DNA of 64,000 bases from an uncultured Prevotellaceae bacterium. Lineage in GTDB: Bacteria; Bacteroidota; Bacteroidia; Bacteroidales; Bacteroidaceae. The notes beneath the pieces were generated by a model, which was not told where the DNA came from, ran no database searches, and worked only from the letters and a program-made list of their open reading frames with translations. The position numbers and the translations under genes are program-made. The stretch lies in assembly GCA_902780025.1 (NCBI GenBank), contig CACZDV010000007.1, positions 28,043-92,042 on the forward strand. Reading direction: 5' to 3'. Below, one piece after another: positions 6,930 to 16,447 of the stretch. The stretch's first letter is position 1. Each line of letters begins with the position of its first letter.

Positions 6930-7490
6930 ATGAATAAAGACAATGAAATCAAAATTAACGGAAAAACATACGCCCTTGTTCCTGACACAATCGGTGACAG
7001 GAGCGAATGTAACCGCTGTGCTTTGAAGGATTATTGCCACGAAGAATGTGAGTATGGCTTGTGTCAGTATGTATATGGTGTGGATAATGCCCGTGGTAAG
7101 GTGTTTGAGGAAATTCCTGACGAAGAGGTGCTGACAGAAAAGGAAGTCTATGACTATTATCAGGAACGTAGTGTGAATGCTGGCGAACGTGCTGAATTGT
7201 TGGCATGGATGTTTATCGTTATGATGACTGGCGGTTTGATATCTGGCCATGCGTTTCAGACATTTTCAATTTGTTCTGCACTTGCAGTTATCTATATGCT
7301 GCTATCTGTATTGCAAGCCGTTTGGCAGACGTTTACGTCGTGGCTATTCATGCGGCAGATTAACCGGCATCAGTTGACACCCAAAGACTGTCCTGCATGG
7401 ATTGGCTGTGGTGCATGGGCTTTCTTTTGGTTGAAAATGATATCCATCGCATCAGCGGTTATGTATTTCGCTAAAGCGATATTCTTCTAA
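6930..7490 (+). CDS. Cys-rich membrane protein, unknown
   Basis: 186 residues. The N-terminal cytosolic part carries a Cys cluster (CNRCALKDYC, ECEYGLC) at about 27-45 that could bind a metal. Two strongly hydrophobic segments follow at about 90-135 (LLAWMFIVMMTGGLIS, FSICSALAVIYMLLSVL), with another near the C terminus (AWAFFWLKMISIASAVMYF). It is the first gene behind a phage-class promoter. No family recognised; a lysis or envelope role is possible but unsupported. Confidence 0.65.
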   Translation: MNKDNEIKINGKTYALVPDTIGDRSECNRCALKDYCHEECEYGLCQYVYGVDNARGKVFEEIPDEEVLTEKEVYDYYQERSVNAGERAELLAWMFIVMMTGGLISGHAFQTFSICSALAVIYMLLSVLQAVWQTFTSWLFMRQINRHQLTPKDCPAWIGCGAWAFFWLKMISIASAVMYFAKAIFF

Positions 7491-7528
7491 CGAGAGACTG
7501 AAAATATCTAATTTTATTTTTTTGAGAT

Positions 7529-7951
7529 ATGACTAAGAAGAAACAAGAGGCGAAAGCCCCAGAACAGGAGCAGGCCCAAGAGAAGCAGCAAATCGAAAAG
7601 GAGTTGCAGCAGCAGGGGATGCAGATGGTGGATGTGCCGAGAGAGCGTGTGCTGGAAGGTATCAATGAGGCCGTGAAGCAGATGCTGAAAATGATGCGCG
7701 ATGCCAAGGCAAAATACGGCATCCACTACAACACGAAGAATGATTACGAGGTGTTCCTCCGACGCTTCGGTACGAACGACGCAGAGACGATCCTGAAGGA
7801 GTTCGACCTGATTCGTGCGAAACAGTCGCAGCAGCCGTCGGTAATCCGTAAGGTTATCAAGCAGCTGGGCGAAAACGCTTTCCGCTATTGCTACATGATG
7901 TGGGCAAAGGAACAGCAGGAGATGAAGAAAGAGCAGAAACCAAAAGAGTAA
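7529..7951 (+). CDS. Gln/Lys-rich protein, unknown
   Basis: 140 residues. The first 40 are a charged, Gln-rich segment (KQEAKAPEQEQAQEKQQIEKEL) that is probably disordered or coiled coil. The rest is helical (VLEGINEAVKQMLKMMRDAKAKYG, DYEVFLRRFG). The C terminus is again charged. It is followed 5 bp later by the next gene. Position before the lysis and terminase genes suggests a virion assembly factor; I cannot name one. Confidence 0.6.
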   Translation: MTKKKQEAKAPEQEQAQEKQQIEKELQQQGMQMVDVPRERVLEGINEAVKQMLKMMRDAKAKYGIHYNTKNDYEVFLRRFGTNDAETILKEFDLIRAKQSQQPSVIRKVIKQLGENAFRYCYMMWAKEQQEMKKEQKPKE

Positions 7952-7956
7952 CGACT

Positions 7957-9021
7957 ATGATTAAGAAGATAAAATTGAGTGAGTACCTCAAGAGGTACGA
8001 CAATATGGATGCCGGCGAGCGGCTGACAATAGCGAAGCGGGTAGGGGAGTGGTTGCACTCCGCTGCAAAGATGCTGCTGAGACGTGCCGAGGAACCGGAG
8101 GCGCAGTTGCAGAACGTGATGCAGGTGAGTGGCAGATGGAACGACGAGGAATGCCGCGCCTGGGAAGAGGGCGCACGATTACTGTCATCGTTCTCGAACA
8201 TGGCCGACACGTGGCTGCCTGACAGACTGTATGGCAAGGCTGCCTACAGAAGCATCCGAAGAATGGTGAAGTGCCTGAAGACGATGGGTGAGCCAGACGG
8301 GGCAAAGCCTATGGCTCCACAAGGAGAGAACGTAGTTTCAGGTGCCAAGGTTCAGGATTCAGGTAAGGCTGGCGTAAAAGCAGCAAAAGAGGAGTCTGCG
8401 GCGGGAACCTCTAAGGCAACGCAGACCGTTGGTGCAGGCGTCAAGCCGCAAGGTAACAAACCCGAGGCAGGCGTGATACCCCGTCCACCTCATATTTCCC
8501 AGTACGTGCATATCCTGCCGAAGAAGACGCAGGAGCGTGCGGCCAAGTATGGCGAACTGATGCGCGCTTTGGAGGAAGCCCGCGAGAATATGCGCCTGCT
8601 GTTGAACGACCCGAACGCCAAGAATGCTGACCGCGAGAAGTGGGCAAAGACCGCCACGAGGATTGACAGTCAGGTAAAGAGCATCCGCAAGGAGCTGGAC
8701 GCTGAGTGGGCGAAGGCGGTGAAGGCAGGCCGTGTGACAGTCGATGACCTGGGGCAGGCGCATGTGTTGCCTGCAGGTGAACCAACGGGAACGGAAGTCG
8801 AGCTGACGAAAGAGCAGAAGGCGCGCGTAAAACAGTTGCGTAATGCGCTGCGTGACACCCGAGGCCCAAAGGAACTTGGCGAGAAGCACGATGCCTACGT
8901 AAAGAAGTGGGTGGATAAGTACCGCGAGATGGTGAAGATCGGAGGCCCTGAGACGGTGACGGAGGCGGTGGTGAACAGCGCCAAGGTCTATGGCATCGAC
9001 CTCGACCAGATAAAGGTGTAA
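7957..9021 (+). CDS. Helical, linker-rich protein, unknown
   Basis: 354 residues from MIKKIKLSEYLKRYDN. This start follows the previous stop by 5 bp; the in-frame ATG at 7888 would overlap that gene. There is a helical N-terminal domain (about 1-110), a low-complexity Ala/Lys/Gly linker (about 130-175), then a second helical domain with predicted coiled coils (KYGELMRALEEARENMRLLL, DREKWAKTATRIDSQVKSIRKEL). No catalytic motif. It sits in a tightly packed run of four genes, probably one operon. Confidence 0.6.
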   Translation: MIKKIKLSEYLKRYDNMDAGERLTIAKRVGEWLHSAAKMLLRRAEEPEAQLQNVMQVSGRWNDEECRAWEEGARLLSSFSNMADTWLPDRLYGKAAYRSIRRMVKCLKTMGEPDGAKPMAPQGENVVSGAKVQDSGKAGVKAAKEESAAGTSKATQTVGAGVKPQGNKPEAGVIPRPPHISQYVHILPKKTQERAAKYGELMRALEEARENMRLLLNDPNAKNADREKWAKTATRIDSQVKSIRKELDAEWAKAVKAGRVTVDDLGQAHVLPAGEPTGTEVELTKEQKARVKQLRNALRDTRGPKELGEKHDAYVKKWVDKYREMVKIGGPETVTEAVVNSAKVYGIDLDQIKV

Positions 9022-9043
9022 CAACACAAAGACAAAAACGACT

Positions 9044-9607
9044 ATGACTTTTCATTCGATTGTTAAACAGTGGTGCGAGCGGTATAAGTACATGCGGCAC
9101 ACGAAGGAGAACAAACGCTTCTACCTGACTGACTCGCAGATGGGCGTGGTGGATATGGCCAAGGATATCAGTAACGCCTTTTCGCCATGCGTGGTGATGG
9201 AGAGTGGGGTAGACGGTAGCGGACCTATTGAGTGTCCTGTGCTGAACTACCCGATTTACTTCTTTGTCAGAGCCGAGAAGATGGCCGACGGCGACGAGGC
9301 TGCTGTGGCGTATGAGACGGCTATGTTCCATGCAAGGAATTTCCTGTCGTGGCTGAAGAAGAAGCATGATGAGGAGATAGATAACGACATCAAAGGCGAT
9401 TTCGCGCGCATCAACCTTGACGGTACGTACATCGACATCCTGAGTGTCGGTCCGCTGCAGAACGGCTGGTTTGCGGTAATGCTACAGTTCCAGCGTGACG
9501 AGCCGCTGAACCTCTGCATCGACTGGAACCTGTATCTGACGGACGATGAACTGGAGGCTCAGAGAGCGCAGTTCGACGACGATGAAGAATGTAACGATTC
9601 CGAGTAA
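9044..9607 (+). CDS. Putative neck/tail-completion protein
   Basis: 187 residues, alpha/beta (VKQWCERYKYMRHTKENKRFYL, NLDGTYIDILSVGPLQNGWFAVMLQFQRDEPLN) with an acidic tail (FDDDEECNDSE). The strand-rich second half and size resemble tail-terminator-like proteins of Bacteroidales phages, but I see no diagnostic motif. It is flanked closely by genes of equal strand. Confidence 0.5.
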   Translation: MTFHSIVKQWCERYKYMRHTKENKRFYLTDSQMGVVDMAKDISNAFSPCVVMESGVDGSGPIECPVLNYPIYFFVRAEKMADGDEAAVAYETAMFHARNFLSWLKKKHDEEIDNDIKGDFARINLDGTYIDILSVGPLQNGWFAVMLQFQRDEPLNLCIDWNLYLTDDELEAQRAQFDDDEECNDSE

Positions 9608-9617
9608 GTTTCCAGAT

Positions 9618-9959
9618 ATGGCACAGAACGACGAAGAGAAAGCGCCGAAGAAGGTGACGGACATCGACGCGGTGGATGACAACGTGACGGCGGCGGTGAC
9701 GGCGTTCAACGAGCGCTGGATGCCGTGGCCGAGGTTTGACATTGGCGTGGAGGTCATGGACTTGGGACAGTTGCGCGACGCGATGGGACTGCGTGCAAGC
9801 ATCGACTGGGGCGACCCGTGGCCGTCGGCAGAGAAGCAGCTGCATGACCTGGGTTTCCGCTGGCAGTCGCTGTCGGGCATGAGGGTGATGTACCTAAAGG
9901 AGCGCGACGACTACAAGCCCGATACGGGATGGGAGGAAGCAGAAGAATATATTGATTGA
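9618..9959 (+). CDS. Acidic protein, unknown
   Basis: 113 residues from MAQNDEEKAPKKVTDIDAV. The start at 9618 is chosen because it follows the previous stop by 10 bp; an ATG at 9582 overlaps that gene. The Trp-rich middle (RWMPWPRFDIGVEVMDL, SIDWGDPWPSAEKQLHDLGF) suggests a small folded domain. No family recognised. Confidence 0.55.
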   Translation: MAQNDEEKAPKKVTDIDAVDDNVTAAVTAFNERWMPWPRFDIGVEVMDLGQLRDAMGLRASIDWGDPWPSAEKQLHDLGFRWQSLSGMRVMYLKERDDYKPDTGWEEAEEYID

Positions 9960-10017
9960 GGCGCGATTATCGCGACACAATAAACAAAACATTATTAACA
10001 AAACACAAAAACAAAAG

Positions 10018-10683
10018 ATGAAAAAGATTCTTTTCTGCATGCTGATGACGATAGTCGTAGGCATGATGGCATCCTGCAACGGATGCGGCAAGAGTGAGAA
10101 ACCGCAGGAGAAAGCCGTAGTGGTGGCTGGCAGCGACTATGACGGCGTGGTACAGGACTTCACGGCTGGCGTGGCTAACATAGTGGCGCTGCATCGCCAG
10201 ACGATGTTCAACATGATTGGTGGTACGACCTACGAGTGGCGCAATCTGCAAGTGGTGTTCAACGATACCATCAAGGCTGAGAACATCGACGACCTGCACA
10301 TCACTGACATTACTGACGTGTTCTTCTACTGGAATGACGAGGGGCCTCACGTTCAATACATCAGTTCTAACGTCAAGAAAGGTACGATTATTCCGCATCC
10401 TATCATCGACATCTGGATTGAAGATGACGAGTTGGATAACTGCGAGATTAAGCTGTGGCCTATGGACGTGCTGAAACGCTTGAAAGAGTGGAACGGTGTC
10501 ATCCCACCTGCAAATGGCATGGTGCTGCGACTGCCAGTAGGTCCGAGGAACTGTAACGCTCAGTGGGTGTTGGGAACTATCGGTGATCCCATTTTTATTG
10601 ATGCGGTGACAGGTGACATTACGGAGTGGTGCCCAGCGTTCCCCATCCCAAACGTAAACGGTCCTTTAGGCGAATGGCCCTGA
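10018..10683 (+). CDS. Lipoprotein next to endolysin
   Basis: 221 residues with a type II signal: MKKILFCMLMTIVVGMMASC, lipid Cys at residue 20, followed by NGCGKSEK. The start is set by the signal peptide; the open frame extends upstream without a plausible leader. The mature domain is beta-rich (YEWRNLQVVFNDTIKA, PHPIIDIWIEDDEL). It lies 104 bp before the amidase gene, so an outer-membrane lysis or spanin-like role is possible. Alternatively it is host-surface cargo. The sequence does not decide. Confidence 0.65.
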   Translation: MKKILFCMLMTIVVGMMASCNGCGKSEKPQEKAVVVAGSDYDGVVQDFTAGVANIVALHRQTMFNMIGGTTYEWRNLQVVFNDTIKAENIDDLHITDITDVFFYWNDEGPHVQYISSNVKKGTIIPHPIIDIWIEDDELDNCEIKLWPMDVLKRLKEWNGVIPPANGMVLRLPVGPRNCNAQWVLGTIGDPIFIDAVTGDITEWCPAFPIPNVNGPLGEWP

Positions 10684-10787
10684 TAGAGTAAAAAGTGAAA
10701 AGTGAACTTTCCGATTAAGCGAGAGCCATCGTGCTCGCATGAATGGCCCAGCGTGAGGGAAGTCAACGAAGTTAAGAGTGAAGAATC

Positions 10788-11480
10788 ATGGCTACACTTT
10801 ATAAACTTGGAAGCAGCGGCCCTGTAGTGAAACAGATACAGGGTGCGCTGCACTTGGTGCAAGACGGGCAGTTTGGCCCACTCACCCGTGAGGCGCTGAT
10901 GACATGGCAGCGTGAACATAACTTGACGCCAGACGGCATAGCGGGTCCGGCCACTTTGGCAAAACTGCTTCCGGCGGTTGTCAAACAGGCTTTCAACCTG
11001 AAGAAGTCACGCAGGGTGATAACGGATATCGTCATCCATTGTACGGCATCGAGAGAGGGACAGGCAATGACTGTTGACCAGATTCGTGCCGAACACAAGA
11101 AGAACGGCTGGAGCGACATCGGCTACCACTATGTGATAGGACTGAATGGCGAGAAATGGAACGGACGTGACGTTGACCTGATAGGGGCGCACGTAAACGG
11201 GTATAACGCGCATAGCATCGGTATATCATACGTGGGCGGTCTGGAGAACAAGCCAGGCGTGCCATACAATAAACTGAAGGCAAAGGACACGCGGACGGAG
11301 GCTCAGAAGGCGTCTTTGCTCTCGTTGCTGGAAGAGCTGCGTAAGCTATACCCCAAGGCAAAGATCAGTGGCCACCGCGACTTTTCGCCAGACAAGAACC
11401 ATAATGGCATTGTCGAGCCGCAGGAGTGGATCAAAAGCTGTCCGAGCTTTGATGCGAAGAAGGAGTATTCAAGAATTTAG
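10788..11480 (+). CDS. Endolysin: N-acetylmuramoyl-L-alanine amidase
   Basis: 230 residues. The N-terminal peptidoglycan-binding domain (about 4-62: GSSGPVVKQIQGAL, DGQFGPLTREALMTWQ, PDGIAGPATLAKLL) is followed by an Amidase_2/PGRP domain (about 75-225). Zinc ligands fit His84 (IVIHCTAS), His196 (ISGHRDFSP) and Cys218 (IKSCPSF), with Lys216 and Tyr113 near the catalytic positions known from T7 lysozyme. It cuts the amide bond between MurNAc and L-Ala to lyse the cell. No signal peptide, so export needs a holin. The small-terminase gene begins 4 bp after its stop. Confidence 0.92.
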   Translation: MATLYKLGSSGPVVKQIQGALHLVQDGQFGPLTREALMTWQREHNLTPDGIAGPATLAKLLPAVVKQAFNLKKSRRVITDIVIHCTASREGQAMTVDQIRAEHKKNGWSDIGYHYVIGLNGEKWNGRDVDLIGAHVNGYNAHSIGISYVGGLENKPGVPYNKLKAKDTRTEAQKASLLSLLEELRKLYPKAKISGHRDFSPDKNHNGIVEPQEWIKSCPSFDAKKEYSRI

Positions 11481-11483
11481 ACT

Positions 11484-12152
11484 ATGGCAAACTTCGTGTA
11501 CAACATACCAGACGAGGTGAAGCGGGGTATTACGCTCCACTTCGAGGCCGACGTGCCTATTGTTGACCTTGACATTACCAAACCTCAGAAGGCAAGGCTG
11601 ACGCGGGTGAAGGCCATCTACATGGCATGGCTACAGAACCCATACGTCAATCCATTGGAGTTGGCACGTTCGATGCTAAAGGCTGATGACAAGAAATACA
11701 AGGATAGAGGCGACCTGCTGACAGCTGCAAAGAAGGATGCTGAGTGGTTTGAATGGATTCAGGAACACTTCTTGAAACTGCCGTCGCGCAAGACGCTACA
11801 GTATCGTGGCATCCGTACCGCAGAGCGTATGATCTCCACAGGCTTTGACACGGGCAATATGACCATTGTTGACATGGGCCTTAAACAACAGTACAAATAC
11901 GGTGGACTTGACCGCGAGGAGGAAGACCCGAACCGCATCAGCGAGGCTTCCTATACTGAATTGATTCCGACTACCGACGTGACGAAGGTAGACCCGACCA
12001 GAAAGCGCGTCAGTGCAGAACGCCGTTTGGAACTGGCTACAAAGTGGGGCGCACATATTGACGAGCACGGACTTGTTGTTGACAAGGACGGAAAGGCCAT
12101 CGGAGAATCACAGCAACCTGCAGCACAGGAAATGAAAGAGGAGGAAGAATAA
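11484..12152 (+). CDS. Putative small terminase subunit
   Basis: 222 residues immediately before the large terminase, whose ATG overlaps this stop. The N-terminal half has a helical region (ARLTRVKAIYMAWLQNPYVNPLELARSML) that could hold a DNA-recognition HTH. The C terminus is acidic (EMKEEEE). The assignment is by position and size; there is no clear sequence signature. It would recognise packaging sites on concatemeric DNA. Confidence 0.6.
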   Translation: MANFVYNIPDEVKRGITLHFEADVPIVDLDITKPQKARLTRVKAIYMAWLQNPYVNPLELARSMLKADDKKYKDRGDLLTAAKKDAEWFEWIQEHFLKLPSRKTLQYRGIRTAERMISTGFDTGNMTIVDMGLKQQYKYGGLDREEEDPNRISEASYTELIPTTDVTKVDPTRKRVSAERRLELATKWGAHIDEHGLVVDKDGKAIGESQQPAAQEMKEEEE

Positions 12153-14071
12153 TGAGTAGGGTAGGCTTTTCAGACAACGACAGCGACGCGGCTCTGGGTC
12201 GTATGCTCCCATTGGCAGAACCGACAGGCGATGCCGACGAGGAAGAGCGAGAAGAGAAGGAGTTGCCTAACCAGCGGTATATCTACGAGAACGAGGCACA
12301 GTCAAAGCGCCGTCGCTACCGTTGCCGTGAGACTTACGAGGTGGCAGGGCGCGGTACGGGTAAGACCACCGACATTGCCGAGCACGTAAAAGAAACCTCC
12401 CTGCGCATTCCACGTAGCAGTAACGTATTCCTGGGCTGCAGCATCAAGCAGCTCTACATCAAGACATGGCCTGCCGTGGTGAAGGGACTGGAGATGATGG
12501 GTCTCGTAGAAGGTCGTGACTTCATGCGACAGCGACCGCCTGCCAAACTCCACTGGCCGTTGCCTCTGAGCAAGCCCCGTTCTTGGGAAAACGTAACCAT
12601 CTTTAACACAGGTGCGTGCTGGTACTCCATATCAATGGCAGTACGCGCCAGTGTTAATGGTATGACACTCTCCAGCGCAGCTGCCGACGAGACGCGCTAC
12701 CTGCCGTTCCTGAAGATGAAGGAAGAGTTGTTTCCTGCTATCCGACCCGAACTGATCTCCAAGGGCAGCGGACTGATGGGCGACGGTTTTCGCAATACCG
12801 CCAAATATACCTTCGGCTACAACGTGGACTATAACCCGCTATACCTATCGAAGTTCTTTGTCAGCGACCCGTCCATCACGCAGAAGCAGGCGCTCTGGGA
12901 GCAGGAGGAGCAGACGCAGACCGACGACATCAACCACGAGATAGACCTGATGCTGGCCGAAGCCGATGAGATGCCTGAATTGTGGCACGTAGACGGATTC
13001 TTGAAACGTATCAATGAATTGCGCTGCAAGAGCAAGATTTTTTTCCGTTTCAGCAGTTTGAGCAATATCGAGATATTGGGAGAAGAATGGTTCAGAACTA
13101 TGCGTCGAACCTTACCCCCATTGATGTACAATATTCAGATTCTTGGCCAACGCAAAGGATTGGCACGTGATGGATATTACTGCAACTACGATTCGGAACT
13201 GCATACTTACCATCAGAGCGACCTCGCCGTGATGGATAAACTGCTGTCTGACTATACGACCCGCTACAGCCGCACAGCTTTAGACCAGGCCAACAACCCC
13301 ACCGCCGTGGAGTATGACGCCATCGACCTGACACGCACGTCGCTGGTGAACGATTGCAGCCTGGATTTAGACATCGACTATGAACTTCCCATCAGGATAG
13401 CTTTAGACTACAATGCCAACCTGAATTGCGTGGTTATCGGACAGCTTCGTAAGTTTGAAGGCCGTGAGACTCTGATGGTGCTCAAAAGTATGTTCACTAT
13501 GAACGAGCAGAAGATACGTGCTCTGATACGCAATATGTGCCGCTATTACCGTCCGTTCATTGACCGTGGCGGCGACTTCATTTACTACTATGACAGTACG
13601 GCAAAGCAAGGCGCCTCACTGGCATACGCTGTAGAGGGAGCCAAGGCGCAAAACTTCAATGATGTAGTTATCGAGGAACTGAGGCGCGCCCGTGCCAGCG
13701 TAACACCCGTTGATATCGGCTCTCCCATGAAGCATAACCAAAAGTTCCAGTTTATCTGTGATGTATTCAGTTTCCAGCAAGGCCCTGCCGTTCGCATCAA
13801 CGCCGATGAAGACCGTAACGAATACTTGATAACAGCCATTGAGAACTGTGCTTGCGAACAGGGACCGAACGGCATACGCAAGTATAAGGGTGGTGAAAAG
13901 CTACATGCAAAAGGCGAAGGTACGGAGGGTAGCATTGACCCCAGAACCAGATCGGACGTAACGGACGCTTTTGATACGCTGCTCATAGGCTGCCGCTTCT
14001 TTACCAACGGCAACAAAACGATTGGTGGCAGACTGAGAGGCAGGTATCATAACCTGATTATCCCGCATTAA
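12152..14071 (+). CDS. terL: Terminase large subunit
   Basis: 639 residues. The ATPase Walker A motif is AGRGTGKTT at 65-73. A C-terminal nuclease-like region follows, with acidic residues (RIALDYNANLNCVV, FIYYYDSTAKQG, DVTDAFDTLL) in the order expected of the RNase H-fold domain. It packages DNA into proheads and cuts at the end of a headful. It is the last gene before a perfect hairpin terminator (14068-14109), so portal and tail genes form a new unit. The length is typical for large terminases of Bacteroidales phages. Confidence 0.88.
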   Translation: MSRVGFSDNDSDAALGRMLPLAEPTGDADEEEREEKELPNQRYIYENEAQSKRRRYRCRETYEVAGRGTGKTTDIAEHVKETSLRIPRSSNVFLGCSIKQLYIKTWPAVVKGLEMMGLVEGRDFMRQRPPAKLHWPLPLSKPRSWENVTIFNTGACWYSISMAVRASVNGMTLSSAAADETRYLPFLKMKEELFPAIRPELISKGSGLMGDGFRNTAKYTFGYNVDYNPLYLSKFFVSDPSITQKQALWEQEEQTQTDDINHEIDLMLAEADEMPELWHVDGFLKRINELRCKSKIFFRFSSLSNIEILGEEWFRTMRRTLPPLMYNIQILGQRKGLARDGYYCNYDSELHTYHQSDLAVMDKLLSDYTTRYSRTALDQANNPTAVEYDAIDLTRTSLVNDCSLDLDIDYELPIRIALDYNANLNCVVIGQLRKFEGRETLMVLKSMFTMNEQKIRALIRNMCRYYRPFIDRGGDFIYYYDSTAKQGASLAYAVEGAKAQNFNDVVIEELRRARASVTPVDIGSPMKHNQKFQFICDVFSFQQGPAVRINADEDRNEYLITAIENCACEQGPNGIRKYKGGEKLHAKGEGTEGSIDPRTRSDVTDAFDTLLIGCRFFTNGNKTIGGRLRGRYHNLIIPH

Positions 14072-14109
14072 AGTACACAAAAAGAACCGCCCCTTTTGTG
14101 TACTTTTAA
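14068..14109. terminator. Terminator after terL
   Basis: Long stem formed by TTAAAGTACACAAAA (14068-14082) and TTTTGTGTACTTTTAA (14094-14109) around a C-rich loop; the stop codon of terL lies in the stem. It is followed at once by the next promoter. Confidence 0.75.
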
Positions 14110-14110
14110 A

Positions 14111-14146
14111 TGCCCTTGACTTCGAGATTGATACATAGTATCTTTC
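14111..14146 (+). promoter_or_regulatory. TGCCCTTGAC-class promoter (portal operon)
   Basis: TGCCCTTGAC (14111-14120) and TATCTTTC (14139-14146), 20 bp between TTG and the -7 element, 24 bp before the portal start. It likely drives portal through the glycan cassette. Confidence 0.75.
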
Positions 14147-14170
14147 CCGTATAATTAAACGTTTGATTTT

Positions 14171-15937
14171 ATGGGAAATAAATCTTCTATCAAAGTTCAT
14201 CGCCCGAAGACAAAGGCCGATTATGAGCGTGTAGACCGTGAAATGCGAAAGAAAGGGTTTATGTCGCTTGATGCCATTAAGTTGGGCGGCGTGCATAATT
14301 TCTCGCTGGGCGACAAGGATCCGTCTGACAAGGAAGCAAAGGACATGGCTATAGGCATGGGTTCCGGTGCGCTAAGCAACGGTCCTATTTCAAATTTGGC
14401 ATGGAGTTTCGACAGCCGTAACACTAAGCCGACACCCGTTGCCGGCGAAGATGGAGAATCGCTTGGTCGCGGATTTATACCCTGGGGACCTGGCGACAAT
14501 ATACCTGCGCAAATATACAGCCTTGCAAAGGCTTTGCCTTATACTGCGTCACCTTTGCGCTATCTGGCCGACCTCGCTACTGGCCTCGGTCCACGACTGA
14601 TGTACCGTTTCCCAAACGGTGAGCTGGTGGAGTACCGCGATGCAGGGGCACGTCTGCTGGATGAACTGGAAGCACTGGAAGAACAGGGGAAGACGCCACT
14701 TGAAGAAGCCGATGAGCTACTTGGCAATATCGGCATCAAGACTGGTACGCCCAAGGAGAATGCCAAACTGAAGCGTGCCCGTGAAGCCTACGAGCAATGG
14801 AAGCGCACGTGGGAGGGTTACGACGAAGATGACGCAATGGGCGACAAGACACACATTCCTGGTGCTCGTGAGTTTCTGGAGAACAACGACCTGTCGCTGC
14901 ACTGTTCGCAGTGTATGCAGGATGACGTGATGTTCGACCTCTACTTCCCGACCGTCGGACTGGAGCGCGGACGTCGCGGTCCGTGGAACCCGAAGATTGT
15001 GCGTCTTGGCATCCTGCCTATCATAAGCGGTGTCCGTTACGAGGCAGCCAATGAACACAGATACATCCAGAATATTTATTTCAGCGACCGTTGGAGAACA
15101 AAGGGCATGACCGGCCTGAAGACTGTTAAAGCCTCTGACCAGAAGATTGTGATGTACCCCGTCGCTATGCCGCAAGGCCGTGTCGGCGAACTGCGCTATC
15201 AAGTGGAGTCGCATCAGCGCGGACGCATCAAGGATCGCCCGACGTGGATAGTATGCCCGACGTTCTATGGCAACAAATTCTACTACCAGCAGCCTGCATG
15301 GTGGAGTATATTCCTTGCCAAGTTCTACGATTTTGCCAGCACCATTGCCTACGACAAGGCCAAACAGCGTGAGAATATCACGTCGTGGGGAAAAATCCTA
15401 TATATAAGTCTTGACTACTTGGAGTCCGTCTTTGCCGACGAAGGCTACCAAGGAAACCCCGAAAAGCAGCAGAAATTTATCGACGATTTGGAAGCGTCGA
15501 TGGAGGACTTCCTGAAGCACCGCGAGAATCACGGAAAGATGATGCGTCAGTGGATGTGGCAGGGTCAGGACGGCAAGGATCACCATAATGTCGAAATCGT
15601 TGACGTGGCCGAGACGTCCAAAGATGTCACCACCGCCGGAAAGGAAGAGTTGGAACTGGCTACCAGCCCGATATTCCTTGCTCTTGGTGTTGATCCACGT
15701 CTCGTTGGTGTGCCAATGGTGCATAGTTCCAACGGTGGTACAGCCCTGCGTGAGATGCACCTGTTGAAGCAGCTGCAGCTGAACGTAAAGCAGCGCGGCT
15801 ACCTGTCGTTCCTGCAGGCTATCAGCACCTTCAACTCATGGTATAACGCAGAGTGGATTATTAAGCAGCAAACTCTGACAACACTTGATAACAGTAAGAC
15901 TGGTACAGTAGAAACCATAGCAGGAGGAGAATCATGA
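14171..15937 (+). CDS. Portal protein (probable)
   Basis: 588 residues. Order (large terminase, then this gene) and size fit a portal, the dodecameric ring through which DNA enters the head. Features include GFIPWGPGDNIPAQIYSLAKAL at about 100-120 (shown here only in part as a conserved-looking entry region), a mid region TWIVCPTFYGNKFYYQQPAWW, and a C-terminal region with ALGVDPRLVGVPM and SNGGTALREMHLLKQLQ, resembling the stem/wing helices of Bacteroidales portals. Its stop overlaps the next start by 4 bp. Confidence 0.75.
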   Translation: MGNKSSIKVHRPKTKADYERVDREMRKKGFMSLDAIKLGGVHNFSLGDKDPSDKEAKDMAIGMGSGALSNGPISNLAWSFDSRNTKPTPVAGEDGESLGRGFIPWGPGDNIPAQIYSLAKALPYTASPLRYLADLATGLGPRLMYRFPNGELVEYRDAGARLLDELEALEEQGKTPLEEADELLGNIGIKTGTPKENAKLKRAREAYEQWKRTWEGYDEDDAMGDKTHIPGAREFLENNDLSLHCSQCMQDDVMFDLYFPTVGLERGRRGPWNPKIVRLGILPIISGVRYEAANEHRYIQNIYFSDRWRTKGMTGLKTVKASDQKIVMYPVAMPQGRVGELRYQVESHQRGRIKDRPTWIVCPTFYGNKFYYQQPAWWSIFLAKFYDFASTIAYDKAKQRENITSWGKILYISLDYLESVFADEGYQGNPEKQQKFIDDLEASMEDFLKHRENHGKMMRQWMWQGQDGKDHHNVEIVDVAETSKDVTTAGKEELELATSPIFLALGVDPRLVGVPMVHSSNGGTALREMHLLKQLQLNVKQRGYLSFLQAISTFNSWYNAEWIIKQQTLTTLDNSKTGTVETIAGGES

Positions 15938-16443
15938 AATCATTAAAGAACATATTCCACAAGAAGCAGAAGCAGGAGCCGAAGCCGCTGAGAGTAGAGG
16001 ACGTTGCCCCTGCACCCATGACACAGGAGCCTGACGATGCAGAGCTGGCAGCAATGGCGCTGCTGGAGAAGATGGCAGAAATAAAGGGTGTGAGTAGAAA
16101 CAACGGTACCACGGAATCGGTGGATAACGGCAACAAGAAGAATGCCCCCCACGATGCCGCCTACTACAAGCAGCTGGCGGAGCGCATCCGTAAGGCGCAC
16201 GAATCGGCCAACCTGCGCACACAGCGTTTCCTCGCCTTCTGCGAACAGGAGTTGAAGAAGCACGACCTGCCCAAGGAAGGCCCCGGGTCTTTAGGACTTC
16301 TGGAAGCTGAACTGTATAAGCGACTCGACGTGATAGAACGTCACGGAGGGGAACTGAAACGTCGCTGGCAACACTGCCTGGCAACGGTGACGGTAAGGCT
16401 GATGGACAAGATGCCACCAGTCAGCACAGACGAAGACGAGTAA
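15934..16443 (+). CDS. Helical protein between portal and neck genes, unknown
   Basis: 169 residues starting in the ATGA overlap with the portal stop. The N terminus is basic (MKSLKNIFHKKQKQEPKPL), the middle disordered and acidic, and the C-terminal half a long amphipathic helix set (YYKQLAERIRKAHESANL, LLEAELYKRLDVIERHGGELK). Coupled translation with the portal suggests a head-completion or portal-associated role; the family is not recognised. Confidence 0.55.
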   Translation: MKSLKNIFHKKQKQEPKPLRVEDVAPAPMTQEPDDAELAAMALLEKMAEIKGVSRNNGTTESVDNGNKKNAPHDAAYYKQLAERIRKAHESANLRTQRFLAFCEQELKKHDLPKEGPGSLGLLEAELYKRLDVIERHGGELKRRWQHCLATVTVRLMDKMPPVSTDEDE

Positions 16444-16447
16444 GACT